The notes: generated from the sequence alone by a model not told the origin. A DNA stretch of 64,000 nucleotides from Ardenticatenaceae bacterium (GCA_011525915.1 WYBM01000044.1:49316-113315), one strand, 5' to 3'; shown: positions 35,246-46,368, numbered from the stretch's first letter. Translations and numbers: made by a program.

Positions 35246-36958
35246 ATGGTTGCCATGACAACGTCTTTAAGAAGATTTTTTCAACTTTTTATCATCCTGG
35301 GCGTTCTCAGTAGTGTGGTGTACTTTTCTACTTGGTCAGGCATGGCTCAGGCGACAGCCGACACTCTTCACTGGCAGATCACCTGGGATTTTGAAAATGA
35401 TCATCATGCCGTGTTAAAAGCCGAGGTACCTTTGACAGCAGCGTCTAGCTGCACGTATGAGGCGCCCATCAACAGCTGCCATATTGTAGGCACGGTGCCC
35501 ATTCACGACGGTAAGGCGTGGTTTGATGGCCTTGGGTATATTCAATGTACGTTGCCCACGGCCGATGAAATTCGAACGCAAGTTAGGGACAATTGTCAGG
35601 TGCAGCTTGCCCCAGTTTGTTTTGTGGAAAATGGTATGTTCTGGATGTTGGCAGAAGCTGAACCGGTCGTGACGCTGCCTCTGGATGGGTCACACCCTTT
35701 ACCAAACCCGATATTTACACATGCACATGTTGAGCTTGATATGCCGCCCGATTATTTGCGTACTATCTGGAAGTTTCCGGGGCCGCCTGAAGTTGTGGTG
35801 GAGCACAACCTTACCACCCCACCCCCACCCCCATCACCGTCTATGCCAGATATTTTAACGGCCTTAAGCCCCAATCCGCCGTATGTGTTTGCCCTATATG
35901 ATTGCCAGCGACAAGATGGTGGTTGTTACCTGCAGCAATGGGCGAACAGCACTTTTCTGGGTGATGGTGTGCTGCCACGTGGTGTTGAGTTCTTTGTACA
36001 CTTCAACAATACAATTCAAATTGGGTATTCGCCGGTTGAGGATAGTTATTTTCGGGGCAGTATCGATAAAGTGATAATCGATCCCGGAAATTTTATTGAT
36101 CATGGCATTATCCCCCTTTCAGACGCCAGGTATGGGGCTGGTCAAGGGGAAAGATACAGCTTCTTATCCGGTACGCCCCGCGCAGACATGAACGGTGACG
36201 GTAAAAGTGACTTGCTCTGGCGGCATGCGATATCGGGCACCCTGTCTGTGTGGGCCATGGACAAGGCCACACGCTTAAACGCCATTCCGATTGTATCGGC
36301 GGCATGGCCGTCTTCCTCTTGGCAGGTTGTGGGGATCAACGATTTTAACCACGATGCGAATGTGGACCTTTTGTGGCAAAATGACACCTCTGGGCGTTTA
36401 GCGATTTGGTTAATGGATAATATTACCCATACCTCAGGCCTCCTATTAGATGGACCGTTAGATTTAAACTGGCGCGTGGCTGGTACAGCTGATTTTAACA
36501 ACGACGGCCAGCCTGACGTTCTTTGGCATCACAGTGTATCAGGCATGGCAGCGGTCTGGTTTTTTGAGGGGACAAAACCCAATGGGACACTGGTTGCTTT
36601 GGATCCGCCGGCCATGGATGCAGCGTGGCGTATTGCTGGTATTGGTGAGTTTAACTACGATGATCAGGCAGATATTCTGTGGCGGCATCAGAACTCTGGG
36701 GCATTGGTCGTTTGGTTAATGAATGGGATTCAGCGCGTTGAGGAACGCGCCCTTATTCCGGGTGAATTAGCAGACGCCAATTGGCAAATAGCGGCTTTGT
36801 GGGATGTAGATGACAATGGGGCCACCGACATTATCTGGCGCAATCAGATCTCCGGCCGGTTGGTGCTGTGGGCCATGGACGGTACAACCAGGCTCTGCGG
36901 CCGTTTTCTTATGCCTGATATGGAAGCGTTGAACTGGCAGGTGGTTGGTCCACGTTGA
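35246..36958 (+). CDS. Secreted FG-GAP/VCBS repeat protein (second of tandem pair)
   Basis: 570 aa. N-terminal signal segment (about 12-35), a unique domain (about 40-290) with several Cys (TAASSCTYEAPINSCHI) that resembles nothing I recognize, then about six FG-GAP/VCBS repeats (DMNGDGKSDLLWRHAISGTLSVWAMD and kin) matching those of the preceding gene. The ATG at 35255 is an alternative start. It probably arose by duplication and was fused to or acquired the extra N-domain. Function unknown, probably surface binding. Confidence 0.83.
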   Translation: MVAMTTSLRRFFQLFIILGVLSSVVYFSTWSGMAQATADTLHWQITWDFENDHHAVLKAEVPLTAASSCTYEAPINSCHIVGTVPIHDGKAWFDGLGYIQCTLPTADEIRTQVRDNCQVQLAPVCFVENGMFWMLAEAEPVVTLPLDGSHPLPNPIFTHAHVELDMPPDYLRTIWKFPGPPEVVVEHNLTTPPPPPSPSMPDILTALSPNPPYVFALYDCQRQDGGCYLQQWANSTFLGDGVLPRGVEFFVHFNNTIQIGYSPVEDSYFRGSIDKVIIDPGNFIDHGIIPLSDARYGAGQGERYSFLSGTPRADMNGDGKSDLLWRHAISGTLSVWAMDKATRLNAIPIVSAAWPSSSWQVVGINDFNHDANVDLLWQNDTSGRLAIWLMDNITHTSGLLLDGPLDLNWRVAGTADFNNDGQPDVLWHHSVSGMAAVWFFEGTKPNGTLVALDPPAMDAAWRIAGIGEFNYDDQADILWRHQNSGALVVWLMNGIQRVEERALIPGELADANWQIAALWDVDDNGATDIIWRNQISGRLVLWAMDGTTRLCGRFLMPDMEALNWQVVGPR

Positions 36959-37072
36959 GGGTGCATCTGCCCAGAAAGTAATGAGACAAAACGGCCGTGT
37001 ATGAGACCCTCTCTTTATCTCTTTTGGGTACCCTGGCAGCATCTTACCCATATTCACCAGAAGGAGATAAAC

Positions 37073-37153
37073 ATGCTCAATTTATACTGGTTACGGGTGG
37101 GCGGCCTTAGATTGTGGGCCTACAGGTCCACATTAAGAGCCTGGTACCAGTGA
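37073..37153 (+). CDS. Candidate 26-aa cationic, Trp/Tyr-rich peptide
   Basis: A short frame with an excellent ribosome-binding site (AAGGAGATAAAC before the ATG). It encodes MLNLYWLRVGG followed by a basic, aromatic tail ending AWYQ: three Trp, three Tyr and five Arg in 26 residues. It ends inside a CAGT-type repeat. No homolog is known to me. It may be a real small peptide (membrane-active or signalling) or a chance frame. Confidence 0.35.
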   Translation: MLNLYWLRVGGLRLWAYRSTLRAWYQ

Positions 37154-37190
37154 TCAGAAGCCAGTAACCAGTTTCAGTCAGGTGACAGTC
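37138..37190. repeat. CAGT-type repeat near the STAND gene
   Basis: CCAGTGATCAGAAGCCAGTAACCAGTTTCAGTCAG-like words, a short member of the intergenic family, adjoining the 3' end of the minus-strand STAND gene. Confidence 0.55.
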
Positions 37191-39912
37191 ACCTCTGGAC
37201 TAAGAGCGTATGGATCTCGGCCACAGCCTCTTGGTTTTGCAGCTCCTCAAACCAGGCCAACGCTTTTTTCAGCGCCTGGTGTCCTTCCTTGCTTTGCCCC
37301 ATTGCTAACAAAATTTCTCCTAATGCCTGCCAGGCATAAGCGCCCATATAACGGTCCTCATTTTGTTCGGCCAGGTCCAGCGCTTGCCGATGGCACTGCT
37401 CGGCTCTAGATTGGGCGCCTTGTTTACGGGCAACCTGGCCCAAGACATACCAGGCGTAGGGCGCGCTCTGTGGCTCCTCTTGCATCAGAGCCAGGTCGGC
37501 AAATTCCCGGGCCATTTCTAGGTCGTCCAGGCCCAAGTAGGCTTCAGCCAGGTTTGTGGCGCTGACGGCAATGAAGTACGGTGACTTTATTTGTCGGGCA
37601 AATGTCAGTGTGGTGGTCGAAGGCTCAACAGCGGCGGCAAATGCTTTTGCCTGAATGTACATGGCTGCCAGATTGCTGCGAGCCTGCTCTTTCTGAAAGA
37701 GATACCCTATTTGCTCATAATAAGCAATGGCCTTGTCGGAGTGAAATGCCGCCACTTCGATATCCCCCGTGCGGCCGGCCAGGTTGGCCAGATTGGCGTG
37801 TGCGTGGGCTATACCAGCCACGTATTCTAACTCCTGGGCGATCTCCAGTGCCAACTGATAATGGAAACGGGCACTTTCGTAATGACCGCGCCCGCTTTGC
37901 ACAATGCCTTGCAAATTTTCGGCATCATAACGCGCCTGGCGGGCTTCGGCCCAGGCCCGTTTCATTTCTCGCTGGCGCACATACACCAGGCCACGCTGGG
38001 TGTGGAGCTGCGCCTGCTTGTTAAGCAAATGGGCGGTTACTTCCAAGCCTTCGGCGTAAGTGGCTAAGGCTGCATCGGAGTGGCCCAGGATGTCTAAAAA
38101 GTTACCGCGCAGGAGATGAATTGTGGATTCGATACGTTCGGGCCAGGTGTCGATCGCCGCTAGATCCGCCAGGGCTTTATCTGCTTCGCCGGTGAATTGG
38201 TACAGATGGCTGCGTAAAAAAACCAATGTTTTGCGGCCTTCCTGACTGAGCCGTGACAAAGAGATTTGGCGCAGCACCGCCAGGGCTGCTGCTGCCTGCC
38301 CGCGCCGGATTTCTTGTTGATGATGGTGCGCCCAAAGCCACACGGCCGTTTCCGGTTCGCCGCTTTGTAAATAATGGTACATAGCCGAAGTATAGCCCCC
38401 GTGGGCCAGGCGTACCGCGGCGGCCTGGTGGTGGCATTGTTCCCGACGCTCAGCGGAAAGGTCCTGGTAAATGGTTTCCCGAAAGATAGGATACAGAGAC
38501 ACCCTATCATGAAGATGGCGCTGCACGAGCTGGCTTCGGATTAAACTGTTTAGCAATGCCTGTTCTGCTTGCCAGGTATCCGCCGGCGCCGGGCTGCGAA
38601 AAACAGACAGAGATTGAAGAAACCGCTGTTGGTCAGCGTTTAATTGCTGCCAGAGATAGTCAAAGGTTGGTTGGAGCGTGGCTGCGGCCGTTTCCGGCCA
38701 ATAATCCAGGGCCAGCGTGAACGGCTCGCTGGTCTGGCATGCGGCTATAGACAGCGCCAACAGACGGGGGTTGCCCGCCGTATGTTGGTAGATGTGTTTC
38801 AAATCATTGGGGGTATAAGCGATCTGCGCGCGAGCCAGCCATTTTTGCACTTCCGATATGCTCAGGCTGTTTAAAACGTAGTGGGTATCTGCCTTTAGGG
38901 TGATCCGCTGCCCTATCACCAACACGGCAACCTGGCCCCGCAGGCTTTCTAGAAATTCCCGCAGTTGGGCCAGTTCTCTGGTATCCTTCTCCGGATCGAT
39001 AGGGCACAAACAATCTACATCGTCAAAGCAAAGCAAGGGGGTGACATGGCGCAAGTTTTCCAGATCATAGTGTATAAGTTGCAAAGCAGCCGCCATATTT
39101 TTAATTTCACCCTGATCAGCCACCAACTGCTTCCAGACAGCCGCAGCGCCCCAGCGTTGTAAAAAATGGGCTAACGAAAAAAGTACATGGCTAAGACGGC
39201 CGTTTAAGTTAGGGCGAATCGTGTACCAGAATACAACCTTTGTTGGCCATTGTTCAGCAATCATGGCCCCTACAGTTGTCTTGCCAATGCCGCCCACGCC
39301 GCCAATCGTCACCATCTGGCGCTCTGCCAGCGCCTTTAGACATTGCCGTTGCATGACTTTACGGCCGACAGGCGCAGTCGGCAGCACAGGTTGTTCAAAA
39401 GAGAAAGGAGGCTGTACTTGTGTCAGAAGAGTCTCACCCAGTTGCTGCTCCGCTTTTGTCAAATCCTTATAGAACTGGGCCTTAGAAACCAGGAGTATGT
39501 CTTCCCAGATCATGTTTCGTTTAGACAATTGAAAATAGCGGCAAAAATAGCGCAGTTCTAATGCCAAAAAATAGTAACGTGCTCCTTTGCCTACATTTTG
39601 TTCTTCATCGTAAACGGCCTGGCGGATGGTGCTTTGGGCTTGATCCGGCGTGCCATCGTCTGGAAGTGGCCCACCCCAGAGTAATTCAGCAGCCTGCCAC
39701 AACACGGCTTGTAGCAGTTGCCCGCGTCTTAATGGTGACATTGCCTGGAGTGATTCTTCCGTGGCTGCGCCCAAAAAGTAAGGGGTTGCCAGCGGAGAAT
39801 GGTGGCCCAGCCAATAAGGGTTGGCATAATTTTTAAGTGCCTGCTTTAGTTGGGCGCTAAAGGTTGTTGGCTCATTTGCCATGGGCTTGCCTGATAGAGA
39901 AAGGTTGCTCAC
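37189..39912 (-). CDS. STAND-type NTPase with TPR repeats
   Basis: 907 aa. The first 180 residues match no domain I recognize. An NB-ARC/STAND ATPase follows, with Walker A at 204-212 ([10 protein letters not shown]) and Walker B LLCFDDVD, plus a winged-helix-like part. About 540 to the end is TPR-like helical repeats. Such proteins sense a ligand through the TPRs and switch by nucleotide-driven oligomerization; they serve as transcription regulators or anti-phage sensors. The GTG start at 39912 overlaps the hutU stop (GAGTGAGC), and an ATG at 39882 is the alternative. The N-terminal part could be an effector. Confidence 0.85.
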   Translation of the reverse strand: MSNLSLSGKPMANEPTTFSAQLKQALKNYANPYWLGHHSPLATPYFLGAATEESLQAMSPLRRGQLLQAVLWQAAELLWGGPLPDDGTPDQAQSTIRQAVYDEEQNVGKGARYYFLALELRYFCRYFQLSKRNMIWEDILLVSKAQFYKDLTKAEQQLGETLLTQVQPPFSFEQPVLPTAPVGRKVMQRQCLKALAERQMVTIGGVGGIGKTTVGAMIAEQWPTKVVFWYTIRPNLNGRLSHVLFSLAHFLQRWGAAAVWKQLVADQGEIKNMAAALQLIHYDLENLRHVTPLLCFDDVDCLCPIDPEKDTRELAQLREFLESLRGQVAVLVIGQRITLKADTHYVLNSLSISEVQKWLARAQIAYTPNDLKHIYQHTAGNPRLLALSIAACQTSEPFTLALDYWPETAAATLQPTFDYLWQQLNADQQRFLQSLSVFRSPAPADTWQAEQALLNSLIRSQLVQRHLHDRVSLYPIFRETIYQDLSAERREQCHHQAAAVRLAHGGYTSAMYHYLQSGEPETAVWLWAHHHQQEIRRGQAAAALAVLRQISLSRLSQEGRKTLVFLRSHLYQFTGEADKALADLAAIDTWPERIESTIHLLRGNFLDILGHSDAALATYAEGLEVTAHLLNKQAQLHTQRGLVYVRQREMKRAWAEARQARYDAENLQGIVQSGRGHYESARFHYQLALEIAQELEYVAGIAHAHANLANLAGRTGDIEVAAFHSDKAIAYYEQIGYLFQKEQARSNLAAMYIQAKAFAAAVEPSTTTLTFARQIKSPYFIAVSATNLAEAYLGLDDLEMAREFADLALMQEEPQSAPYAWYVLGQVARKQGAQSRAEQCHRQALDLAEQNEDRYMGAYAWQALGEILLAMGQSKEGHQALKKALAWFEELQNQEAVAEIHTLLVQR

Positions 39913-41558
39913 TCGGACAGCATAGGAATTTTGACCCCTCGTTCTTTGGCTATTTGGATAGCCCGTTCATAACCCGCATCCACGTGGCGCACCACGCCCA
40001 TGCCCGGGTCTGCTGTCAATACCCTTTCCAGGCGTGCAGCCGCCTCAGGAGTGCCATCGGCGACAATAACTTGCCCGGCGTGCAGGCTGTACCCAATGCC
40101 CACCCCACCCCCATGGTGAAAGCTGACCCAGGTAGCGCCGCTGACAGCGTTGATCAACACATTAAGAATAGGCCAGTCGCCGATGGCGTCAGAACCATCT
40201 TTCATGCTTTCGGTTTCCCGATTGGGACTGGCCACGGAACCGGCATCCAGGTGATCCCGACCAATGACAATAGGCGCTTTGACGGCCCCCCTGGCGACTA
40301 AGTCATTAAACATCAGGCCGGCTTTGGCGCGTTCGCCGTAGCCCAACCAGCAAATGCGGGCCGGAAGTCCCTGGAAATGAACCTTTTCCTGGGCCATCGT
40401 GATCCATCGGCGCAAGGCGGCATCTTCTGGGAAGAGCTCTAAAATGGCCCGGTCTGTGACGTAAATATCTTCAGGGTCGCCGCTCAGGGCCACCCAGCGG
40501 AATGGTCCTTTACCTTCACAGAACAACGGCCGTATATACGCCGGCACAAACCCAGGATAGCTAAATGCTTCTGTGATCCCTTCATCATAAGCCCGCTGCC
40601 GCAAATTATTGCCGTAGTCAAACACAATAGCCCCACGTTTCTGAAAGTCCACCATAGCTGCACATTGCGCCGCCATGGATTGCGCAGACAGCCGAGCAAA
40701 TTGTGCCGGGTTTTCATCACGCAGCTTTTGCCCTTCTTCAAAACTGAGTGTATGCGGAAAGTAGGCCAGATAATCATGGGCCGAGGTTTGATCGGTGACC
40801 ATGTCTGGGATATGGCCTTCGGCTAAAAGCCGGGGGAATATCTCAGCGGCGTTGCCAATGAGGCCAATAGAGCGCGGCGTGCCTGATTTGACATAATGCT
40901 CAACCCGCCTCAGCGCATCTGCATAATCTTCGGCCACTTCATCAATGTAACGATGTTCCAGACGCCGTTGAGCGCGCCAATCATCCACTTCCACCAACAA
41001 GCCTACACCACCGTTCATGGTAACAGCTAGTGGTTGTGCCCCCCCCATTTCTCCCAGGCCGGCCGTTAGTACCCACTTGCCCTTGAGCGAAGGCCACCCT
41101 GCCTGATGAGCGGCAGCCGCAAACGTTTCAAAGGTGCCCTGTAAAATACCTTGTGTGCCAATGTATATCCAGCTTCCGGCAGTCATCTGCCCATACATGA
41201 TCAGCCCTTCAGCCTCCCATTTATCAAAATTTTCCTGGGTGGCCCAATGTGGAACGATATTAGAGTTAGCAATGAGCACCCGGGGAGCATCAGCATGTGT
41301 ACGAAAAACAGCGACCGGCTTGCCACTTTGAACCAATAATGTTTCATCGTTTTCCAATTCCCGAAGGGAGGCTAGAATGGCGTCAAATGCCTGCCAGTTG
41401 CGGGCTGCCCGGCCGCGACCCCCATAAACAATGAGGTTTTCAGGATCGCCGGCTACGTCGGGGTCTAAATTATTTTGTAACATACGGTAAGCGGCTTCTT
41501 GCAGCCAACCCTTACAATGAAGTTTTGTGCCTGTGGGGGCGCGAACAATTCGACTCAT
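39909..41558 (-). CDS. hutU: Urocanate hydratase
   Basis: 549 aa NAD-dependent enzyme that converts urocanate to imidazolonepropionate in histidine breakdown. Typical segments: [56 protein letters not shown] and the catalytic-region Cys in [11 protein letters not shown] context. Length fits the family. GGAGATAAC precedes the ATG. No hutH, hutI or hutG is seen nearby, so the pathway is not clustered here. It is coupled at its 3' end to the STAND gene. Confidence 0.97.
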   Translation of the reverse strand: MSRIVRAPTGTKLHCKGWLQEAAYRMLQNNLDPDVAGDPENLIVYGGRGRAARNWQAFDAILASLRELENDETLLVQSGKPVAVFRTHADAPRVLIANSNIVPHWATQENFDKWEAEGLIMYGQMTAGSWIYIGTQGILQGTFETFAAAAHQAGWPSLKGKWVLTAGLGEMGGAQPLAVTMNGGVGLLVEVDDWRAQRRLEHRYIDEVAEDYADALRRVEHYVKSGTPRSIGLIGNAAEIFPRLLAEGHIPDMVTDQTSAHDYLAYFPHTLSFEEGQKLRDENPAQFARLSAQSMAAQCAAMVDFQKRGAIVFDYGNNLRQRAYDEGITEAFSYPGFVPAYIRPLFCEGKGPFRWVALSGDPEDIYVTDRAILELFPEDAALRRWITMAQEKVHFQGLPARICWLGYGERAKAGLMFNDLVARGAVKAPIVIGRDHLDAGSVASPNRETESMKDGSDAIGDWPILNVLINAVSGATWVSFHHGGGVGIGYSLHAGQVIVADGTPEAAARLERVLTADPGMGVVRHVDAGYERAIQIAKERGVKIPMLSE

Positions 41559-41882
41559 GTTATCTCCATTTCGTTTTTAAGATGAACTGATAGCGAGGTG
41601 AACTACCATTGGTACGTTTTGATTTTGTGGGCTTCTATTTGGGAGGTTACAAGTGATCATAGAGAGATTATAATATTGGTGCGATGGGTGTCAAAGTTAT
41701 GCCCGGAACCTCCTGCCTATGTTATAATCAATTTCAAATTGACCATCTTTTATTAACTTTTCAGCCTTGTCAACCAGAAGAAAACTTATTTATGTTAACT
41801 TGGCACGAGATGCTCGGGCATGTATAGGATTTTGAGGAGAGGGAGCGGTAAAAAGTGTTGTGCCACCCCAAAAGATAGATTT
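41559..41882. other. Divergent intergenic region between hutU and the hybrid kinase
   Basis: Holds the hutU promoter (41667-41694, minus) and a TATAAT on the plus strand at 41723-41728 that has no good -35. No gene is seen, although the kinase frame could begin at 41820. Confidence 0.5.
41667..41694 (-). promoter_or_regulatory. Promoter of hutU
   Basis: Consensus TTGACA (41689-41694) and TATAAT (41667-41672) on the minus strand with a 16-bp spacer, about 110 bp upstream of the hutU ATG. Confidence 0.7.
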
Positions 41883-44348
41883 ATGAGCGGTGAAACGATT
41901 TTGATCATTGACGACAGCAAAGAGATAGTCAAACACCTAACCGAGTACATCTTACCTGTAAATGGGTATGAAACGTTACACGCATTTGATGGGCGAACAG
42001 GGCTGCAGCTGATCCGAGAAAAAAAACCAGACCTGGTGATGCTGGATTTGCATTTACCGGAAATGACGGGCACGGATGTGCTGCAACAAATGACTCAGGA
42101 GTCATTAAGCACCCCTGTGGTATTAATGACCGGGTATGGCTCAGAACAGAGCGCCATTGACGCTTTTCGTTTAGGTGCAAAAGATTACATTATTAAGCCG
42201 TTTACGGTGGATGAGATCACAGAGACGATTGATAGGGCACTGGTGGAAACACGCCTGCTGCATGACAAGGAAGAGCTGGCCGAGCAGCTGCGCCGCACAA
42301 AAGTGGAGTTAAGCCGCCAGGCCCATGAGATGGAAACCTTGTCTAATATCGGTAAGGCTATTACCTCGTTATTGAGTGTGGATAAGGTACTGGAACGGGT
42401 GACAGAGGCGGCCACGCAGTTGACGGGCGCGGAGGAGAGCACCATTTGGATGCCTGATGAAAGCGGCGATTATTTGCTGGCCTATGGCATGAAAGACGGT
42501 GAACAAGAGCCGGATGATGAAGGAAACCTAAAGCTCTCGGTAGCTGATTCGCAGGTGGGTCAGGTTATGCAAACGGGACGGCCGTTGCGCCAGTCGCGCT
42601 CATCGGGGCAGGGCATTAAAGTTCAGACCGGCTTCTTTGCCCGGGCCATTTTATTTGTACCGCTCAAATTGCGCGGTGTAACGTTAGGCGTCTTAGGCGT
42701 CAGTAACCGGGTGGCCTTTCGCTCTTTCAGCAAACAAGATGAATTTTTACTGTCATTTCTGGCCGACTATGCCGCCATTGCCCTGGAGAATGCCCGCGTT
42801 TTTCAGGCGGCAGACCAGGCACTGGCTGGCCGCCTGGTGGAACTGAATATCTTAAGCGAAATCACGCGGACCATTACCTCTACCCTGAACCTGCAAGAGG
42901 TGGTGCGTTTGACTATCCAGCAGGTACATGATAGCTGGCGCATTGAAGCCTCTTCCTTGTGGTGGCTGGATGAATCAGGCAGGCAGCTCAAAGTTTTGGA
43001 AAACGTGGGCACACCCTCTGATATTTTAAATGGCGTACGTCTGTCTGTGGATGAGGGTATAGCCGGCGCTGTAGCGCGCACCGGCAAATGGATTTATACC
43101 AATGACGTAGCCTCCCATCCTTTGCACTTTCGTCAGGCAGATGAGTTAACAGGCTTTAAGACACACTCTTTGTTGTGTGTTCCCCTGGTGTTTCGCGGCC
43201 AGGTGGTAGGTGTGATGGAACTGCTCAACAAATTAGACGGCGATTTTGATGACCGCGATGTGGAGCGGGCGCTTTCGATTGCTTCGGCCGTGGCGATTGC
43301 CGTCTCCAATGCGCTGTTGTTTAAGGAGGCCGAAGCCCGTAAGCAACATCTGGAAGCGACGCTGGAACACAATAACAGCCCCATTCTGATCACCGATGCT
43401 GACAGCAAGGTGCATTTGCTCAACCAGGAAGCCCGCCGGCGTTTAAAACTAACACCAGAAGCGATTGGCCGGTCGGCCGTGCAGGTGATTCAACCACCAG
43501 AGATCGTGGCTTTGCTGGCCGGACCTATTGTTGAATCCCCAGATGAACTGGTGCTGGCCGAAGGGTCGGTCTGGCTGCCGCGTGTGGCTCCTATTCCCGG
43601 CCACGGCCGTATTCTCATTTTGCAAGAGATCACCCACTTGCGTGAACTGGATAAAGCAAAAGACCATTTTGTGGCCACGATATCGCACGATATGCGTGCC
43701 CCCCTAAACCAGATCAGTGATCTGGCCCATGCTTTGGGCGAGGTCGGTTCTTTAAATGACAAACAAGCCCGGTTAGCCGCCCAGATTTCAGGGGCTGCGC
43801 AAAAGATGATGGGGCTGGTGAATGGCCTGTTGGAGCTAGCTAAAGTGAATACAGGGCTGGAAAACCAGACACAGCTATGTGATATGTTAGAGATTGTGAC
43901 CGAGGTCGTTGATGACTTCCAACCCCTGGCGCTGGCCAGGCGGGTGTCCTTGGTGTTGACGGCCGAGCCAGGTATTGGCATGGTACAGGGTAACCCGGCA
44001 CAGCTGCGCCGCGCTGTGAGTAATCTGGTAGACAATGCCATTAAATATTCACCGGAAGAACAGGAAGTGGAAGTGATTATTTCGGCTGGTGAGCAAAATG
44101 TGCTTGTTAAAGTTTGTGACCGCGGCGAGGGCATTGCTGAAAAAGACATGCCCCATATTTTTGACACTTTTTATCGGGGTAGAACCTTTGAGGCACACGA
44201 GGGTTCTGGATTGGGGCTGGCTCTGGTTTACTCGATTGCTGAAGCTCATAGCGGCCGAATTTGGGTAGAAAGTGGTGACGGGGATGGGAGCACCTTCTTG
44301 CTGGAATTACCGGTCAACGCTTCTAAGGAAGCGTCCATAAATAAGTAA
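41883..44348 (+). CDS. Hybrid sensor kinase: receiver-GAF-GAF-PAS-HisKA-HATPase
   Basis: About 821 aa, soluble. The start at 41883 (MSGETILIIDDS) fits the receiver family; a longer frame from 41820 is possible. The N-terminal receiver has the DDS acidic pair, the phospho-Asp in MLDLHLPEM and K in IIKPF. A coiled linker follows, then two GAF domains (about 170-315 and 325-490), a PAS-like domain (about 500-600), a HisKA with H in ATISHDMRAPLNQ, and an HATPase with DNAIKYSPEE, DRGEGI and GSGLGLALVYSI. An N-terminal receiver feeding a C-terminal kinase suggests it takes input from another kinase. No partner regulator is adjacent. Confidence 0.93.
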   Translation: MSGETILIIDDSKEIVKHLTEYILPVNGYETLHAFDGRTGLQLIREKKPDLVMLDLHLPEMTGTDVLQQMTQESLSTPVVLMTGYGSEQSAIDAFRLGAKDYIIKPFTVDEITETIDRALVETRLLHDKEELAEQLRRTKVELSRQAHEMETLSNIGKAITSLLSVDKVLERVTEAATQLTGAEESTIWMPDESGDYLLAYGMKDGEQEPDDEGNLKLSVADSQVGQVMQTGRPLRQSRSSGQGIKVQTGFFARAILFVPLKLRGVTLGVLGVSNRVAFRSFSKQDEFLLSFLADYAAIALENARVFQAADQALAGRLVELNILSEITRTITSTLNLQEVVRLTIQQVHDSWRIEASSLWWLDESGRQLKVLENVGTPSDILNGVRLSVDEGIAGAVARTGKWIYTNDVASHPLHFRQADELTGFKTHSLLCVPLVFRGQVVGVMELLNKLDGDFDDRDVERALSIASAVAIAVSNALLFKEAEARKQHLEATLEHNNSPILITDADSKVHLLNQEARRRLKLTPEAIGRSAVQVIQPPEIVALLAGPIVESPDELVLAEGSVWLPRVAPIPGHGRILILQEITHLRELDKAKDHFVATISHDMRAPLNQISDLAHALGEVGSLNDKQARLAAQISGAAQKMMGLVNGLLELAKVNTGLENQTQLCDMLEIVTEVVDDFQPLALARRVSLVLTAEPGIGMVQGNPAQLRRAVSNLVDNAIKYSPEEQEVEVIISAGEQNVLVKVCDRGEGIAEKDMPHIFDTFYRGRTFEAHEGSGLGLALVYSIAEAHSGRIWVESGDGDGSTFLLELPVNASKEASINK

Positions 44349-44457
44349 AGGATCACCGCCGCTTCGGCAACATAGGATGTGGAGACGGTCACTAAGAAAA
44401 ACCACAAATGACCGCAAGCGAAACGAAGGGGCAGCCAACAACAAATGGAGATCATAT

Positions 44458-46368
44458 ATGCTTTTGAAAAGAATATTGCCTGTTGCCATTCTGGCGCTAC
44501 TGTTTTTGGGAGGCCTCACGGCCGTTTCCCCCACGCACTCCCAGCCAAACCAAACCCCAACCACCGCTGTCACACTCAGCGGCGCTCAGAAAAAGTGGCA
44601 CCCGCTGATCATAGATTTTACCGGCCCTTATGCCCAGGAAACAGATGATGCTCCTAACCCCTTCCTGGACTACCGGCTGCAAGTAAACTTTACCGGGCCC
44701 AACGGCCGTGTCTATAACGTGCCCGGTTTTTTTGCGGGTGATGGGCAAGGGAATGGCAGCGGTAATATCTGGCGTGTTATCTTTGCCCCCGACGCGGCGG
44801 GAACCTGGCAGTACACCGCTTCCTTTCGTGCTGGTCCTGACGTGGCCATAGACCTGAACCCTCACAGCGGTTCGGCTCATAGCTTTGACGGCCTGAGCGG
44901 CAGTGTCAACATTGCTTACCTTACCTGTGATGAACCAGGCTTTCTGCGCTGGGGGCGGCTGGCCTATGTGGGCCAACATTACCTGAAATTTGTTGATGGC
45001 GGCTACTGGCTGAAGGGTGGCACTGACAGCCCGGAAAATTTTCTGGCTTACATCGGTATTGATAATACCGTTGACCAGGGTGGCCTCCACCTGAATTTTT
45101 TACACCTGTACCCAGAACATGAGGCTGATTGGCAGGCTGGCGACCCCAATTTCACCAGCGCAGACACCGGTTACGACGCCAAGGGGATCATTGGCGCTTT
45201 AAATTACCTGGCCGCCCAGCACGTTAACTCCATCTACTTCCTGCCCATGAATTTGGGCGGCGATGGACAGGAGGTCTATCCTTTTATTGGCGCCACCGAA
45301 ACAGCTTATGACAAAACCCATTATGACATCAGTAAACTACACCAATGGGGCATTGTCTTGGATCATGCCCAGCGCAAAGGGGTAGCCTTGCAAATTGTTC
45401 TGGCAGAAACAGAAAGCGAAAATGAGCAGTGGTTTGATAATGGTGTTTTGGGGGTGGAACGGAAGTTGTATTACCGGGAAATGGTAGCCCGCTTTGGTCA
45501 CTTATTAGCTATCAAGTGGAATATCAGCGAAGAAAATGATTTTTGGGTACATCAGATACAGGAGTTTGCCGCCTATATTCAGGCATTAGATTGGGCCCAA
45601 CATCCCATCACGGTGCACACGCCGCTGAATGATTTTTCAGATTATGAGCCTATTCTGGGTGACGGCCGTTTCTCCGCTACCTCCATCCAATATACGACAG
45701 ACCTGGCTGGATCACACGTTGAGTATTGGCGTGGGCGGTCTGTGCAGGCCGGCCGGCCCTGGGTGCTGGACATGGATGAAAACGCCGAAGCGCTCTCCCA
45801 TCAAAACGCCGACGATTTGCGCCGTAAAATCTTGTATCCGGTCTATTTCAGCGGCGGCAATATCGAATGGTACATGGGGTATTACGAACAGCCCATCGGC
45901 GGCGATCTGCGGCTGGAAAACTTCCGTACCCGGGAGACGATGTGGCGCTATACCTGGTATGCGCGCCGCTTTATGGTCGAAAACCTGCCGTTTTGGCAGA
46001 TGATTCCCCAGGATCATCTGCTGCAGATAGCCAATGCTACCAGAGGTGCCGGCGAGGTTTTTGCCAAACCGGGCGAAGTGTATGCTGTTTATATGCCCAT
46101 TGTGGGCGGCCAGCTCAATTTAACGGCCGTACCTGGCCTCTTTACGATGCGCTGGTTTAATCCCCATGACGGCGTTTTTGCCGGCAATACGGTGACGGTG
46201 GCCGGTGGCGGCTGGCTGGACCTGAACTCCCCGCCTTCCCGGCCCACGGGTGATTGGGTGGTTTTACTAAAACAGATACCCACGACCACGTTCCTCCGGC
46301 AAGGCATGGCGGAAACATTCCTGCCCGTTATCAATACGGCCGGCTGCCCGGCTGGGCCTATCCCTTGA
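44458..46368 (+). CDS. Secreted DUF5060 glycoside hydrolase-like protein
   Basis: 636 aa. The start at 44458 is preceded by GGAG; a signal peptide (MLLKRILPVAILALLFLGG) follows. The DUF5060 domain is at about 35-165 (NPFLDYRLQVNFTGP, GDGQGNGSGNIWRVIFAP, GTWQYTASF). After it comes a TIM-barrel-like catalytic part with FLRWGRLAYVGQHYLKFVDG, YFLPMNLGGDGQE and KWNISEENDFW, whose Glu residues may be catalytic. Close to the end is ETFLPVINTAGC, a variant of the YLPVV motif. Probable polysaccharide-degrading enzyme of unknown specificity. Two more secreted protein genes follow on the same strand. Confidence 0.85.
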   Translation: MLLKRILPVAILALLFLGGLTAVSPTHSQPNQTPTTAVTLSGAQKKWHPLIIDFTGPYAQETDDAPNPFLDYRLQVNFTGPNGRVYNVPGFFAGDGQGNGSGNIWRVIFAPDAAGTWQYTASFRAGPDVAIDLNPHSGSAHSFDGLSGSVNIAYLTCDEPGFLRWGRLAYVGQHYLKFVDGGYWLKGGTDSPENFLAYIGIDNTVDQGGLHLNFLHLYPEHEADWQAGDPNFTSADTGYDAKGIIGALNYLAAQHVNSIYFLPMNLGGDGQEVYPFIGATETAYDKTHYDISKLHQWGIVLDHAQRKGVALQIVLAETESENEQWFDNGVLGVERKLYYREMVARFGHLLAIKWNISEENDFWVHQIQEFAAYIQALDWAQHPITVHTPLNDFSDYEPILGDGRFSATSIQYTTDLAGSHVEYWRGRSVQAGRPWVLDMDENAEALSHQNADDLRRKILYPVYFSGGNIEWYMGYYEQPIGGDLRLENFRTRETMWRYTWYARRFMVENLPFWQMIPQDHLLQIANATRGAGEVFAKPGEVYAVYMPIVGGQLNLTAVPGLFTMRWFNPHDGVFAGNTVTVAGGGWLDLNSPPSRPTGDWVVLLKQIPTTTFLRQGMAETFLPVINTAGCPAGPIP

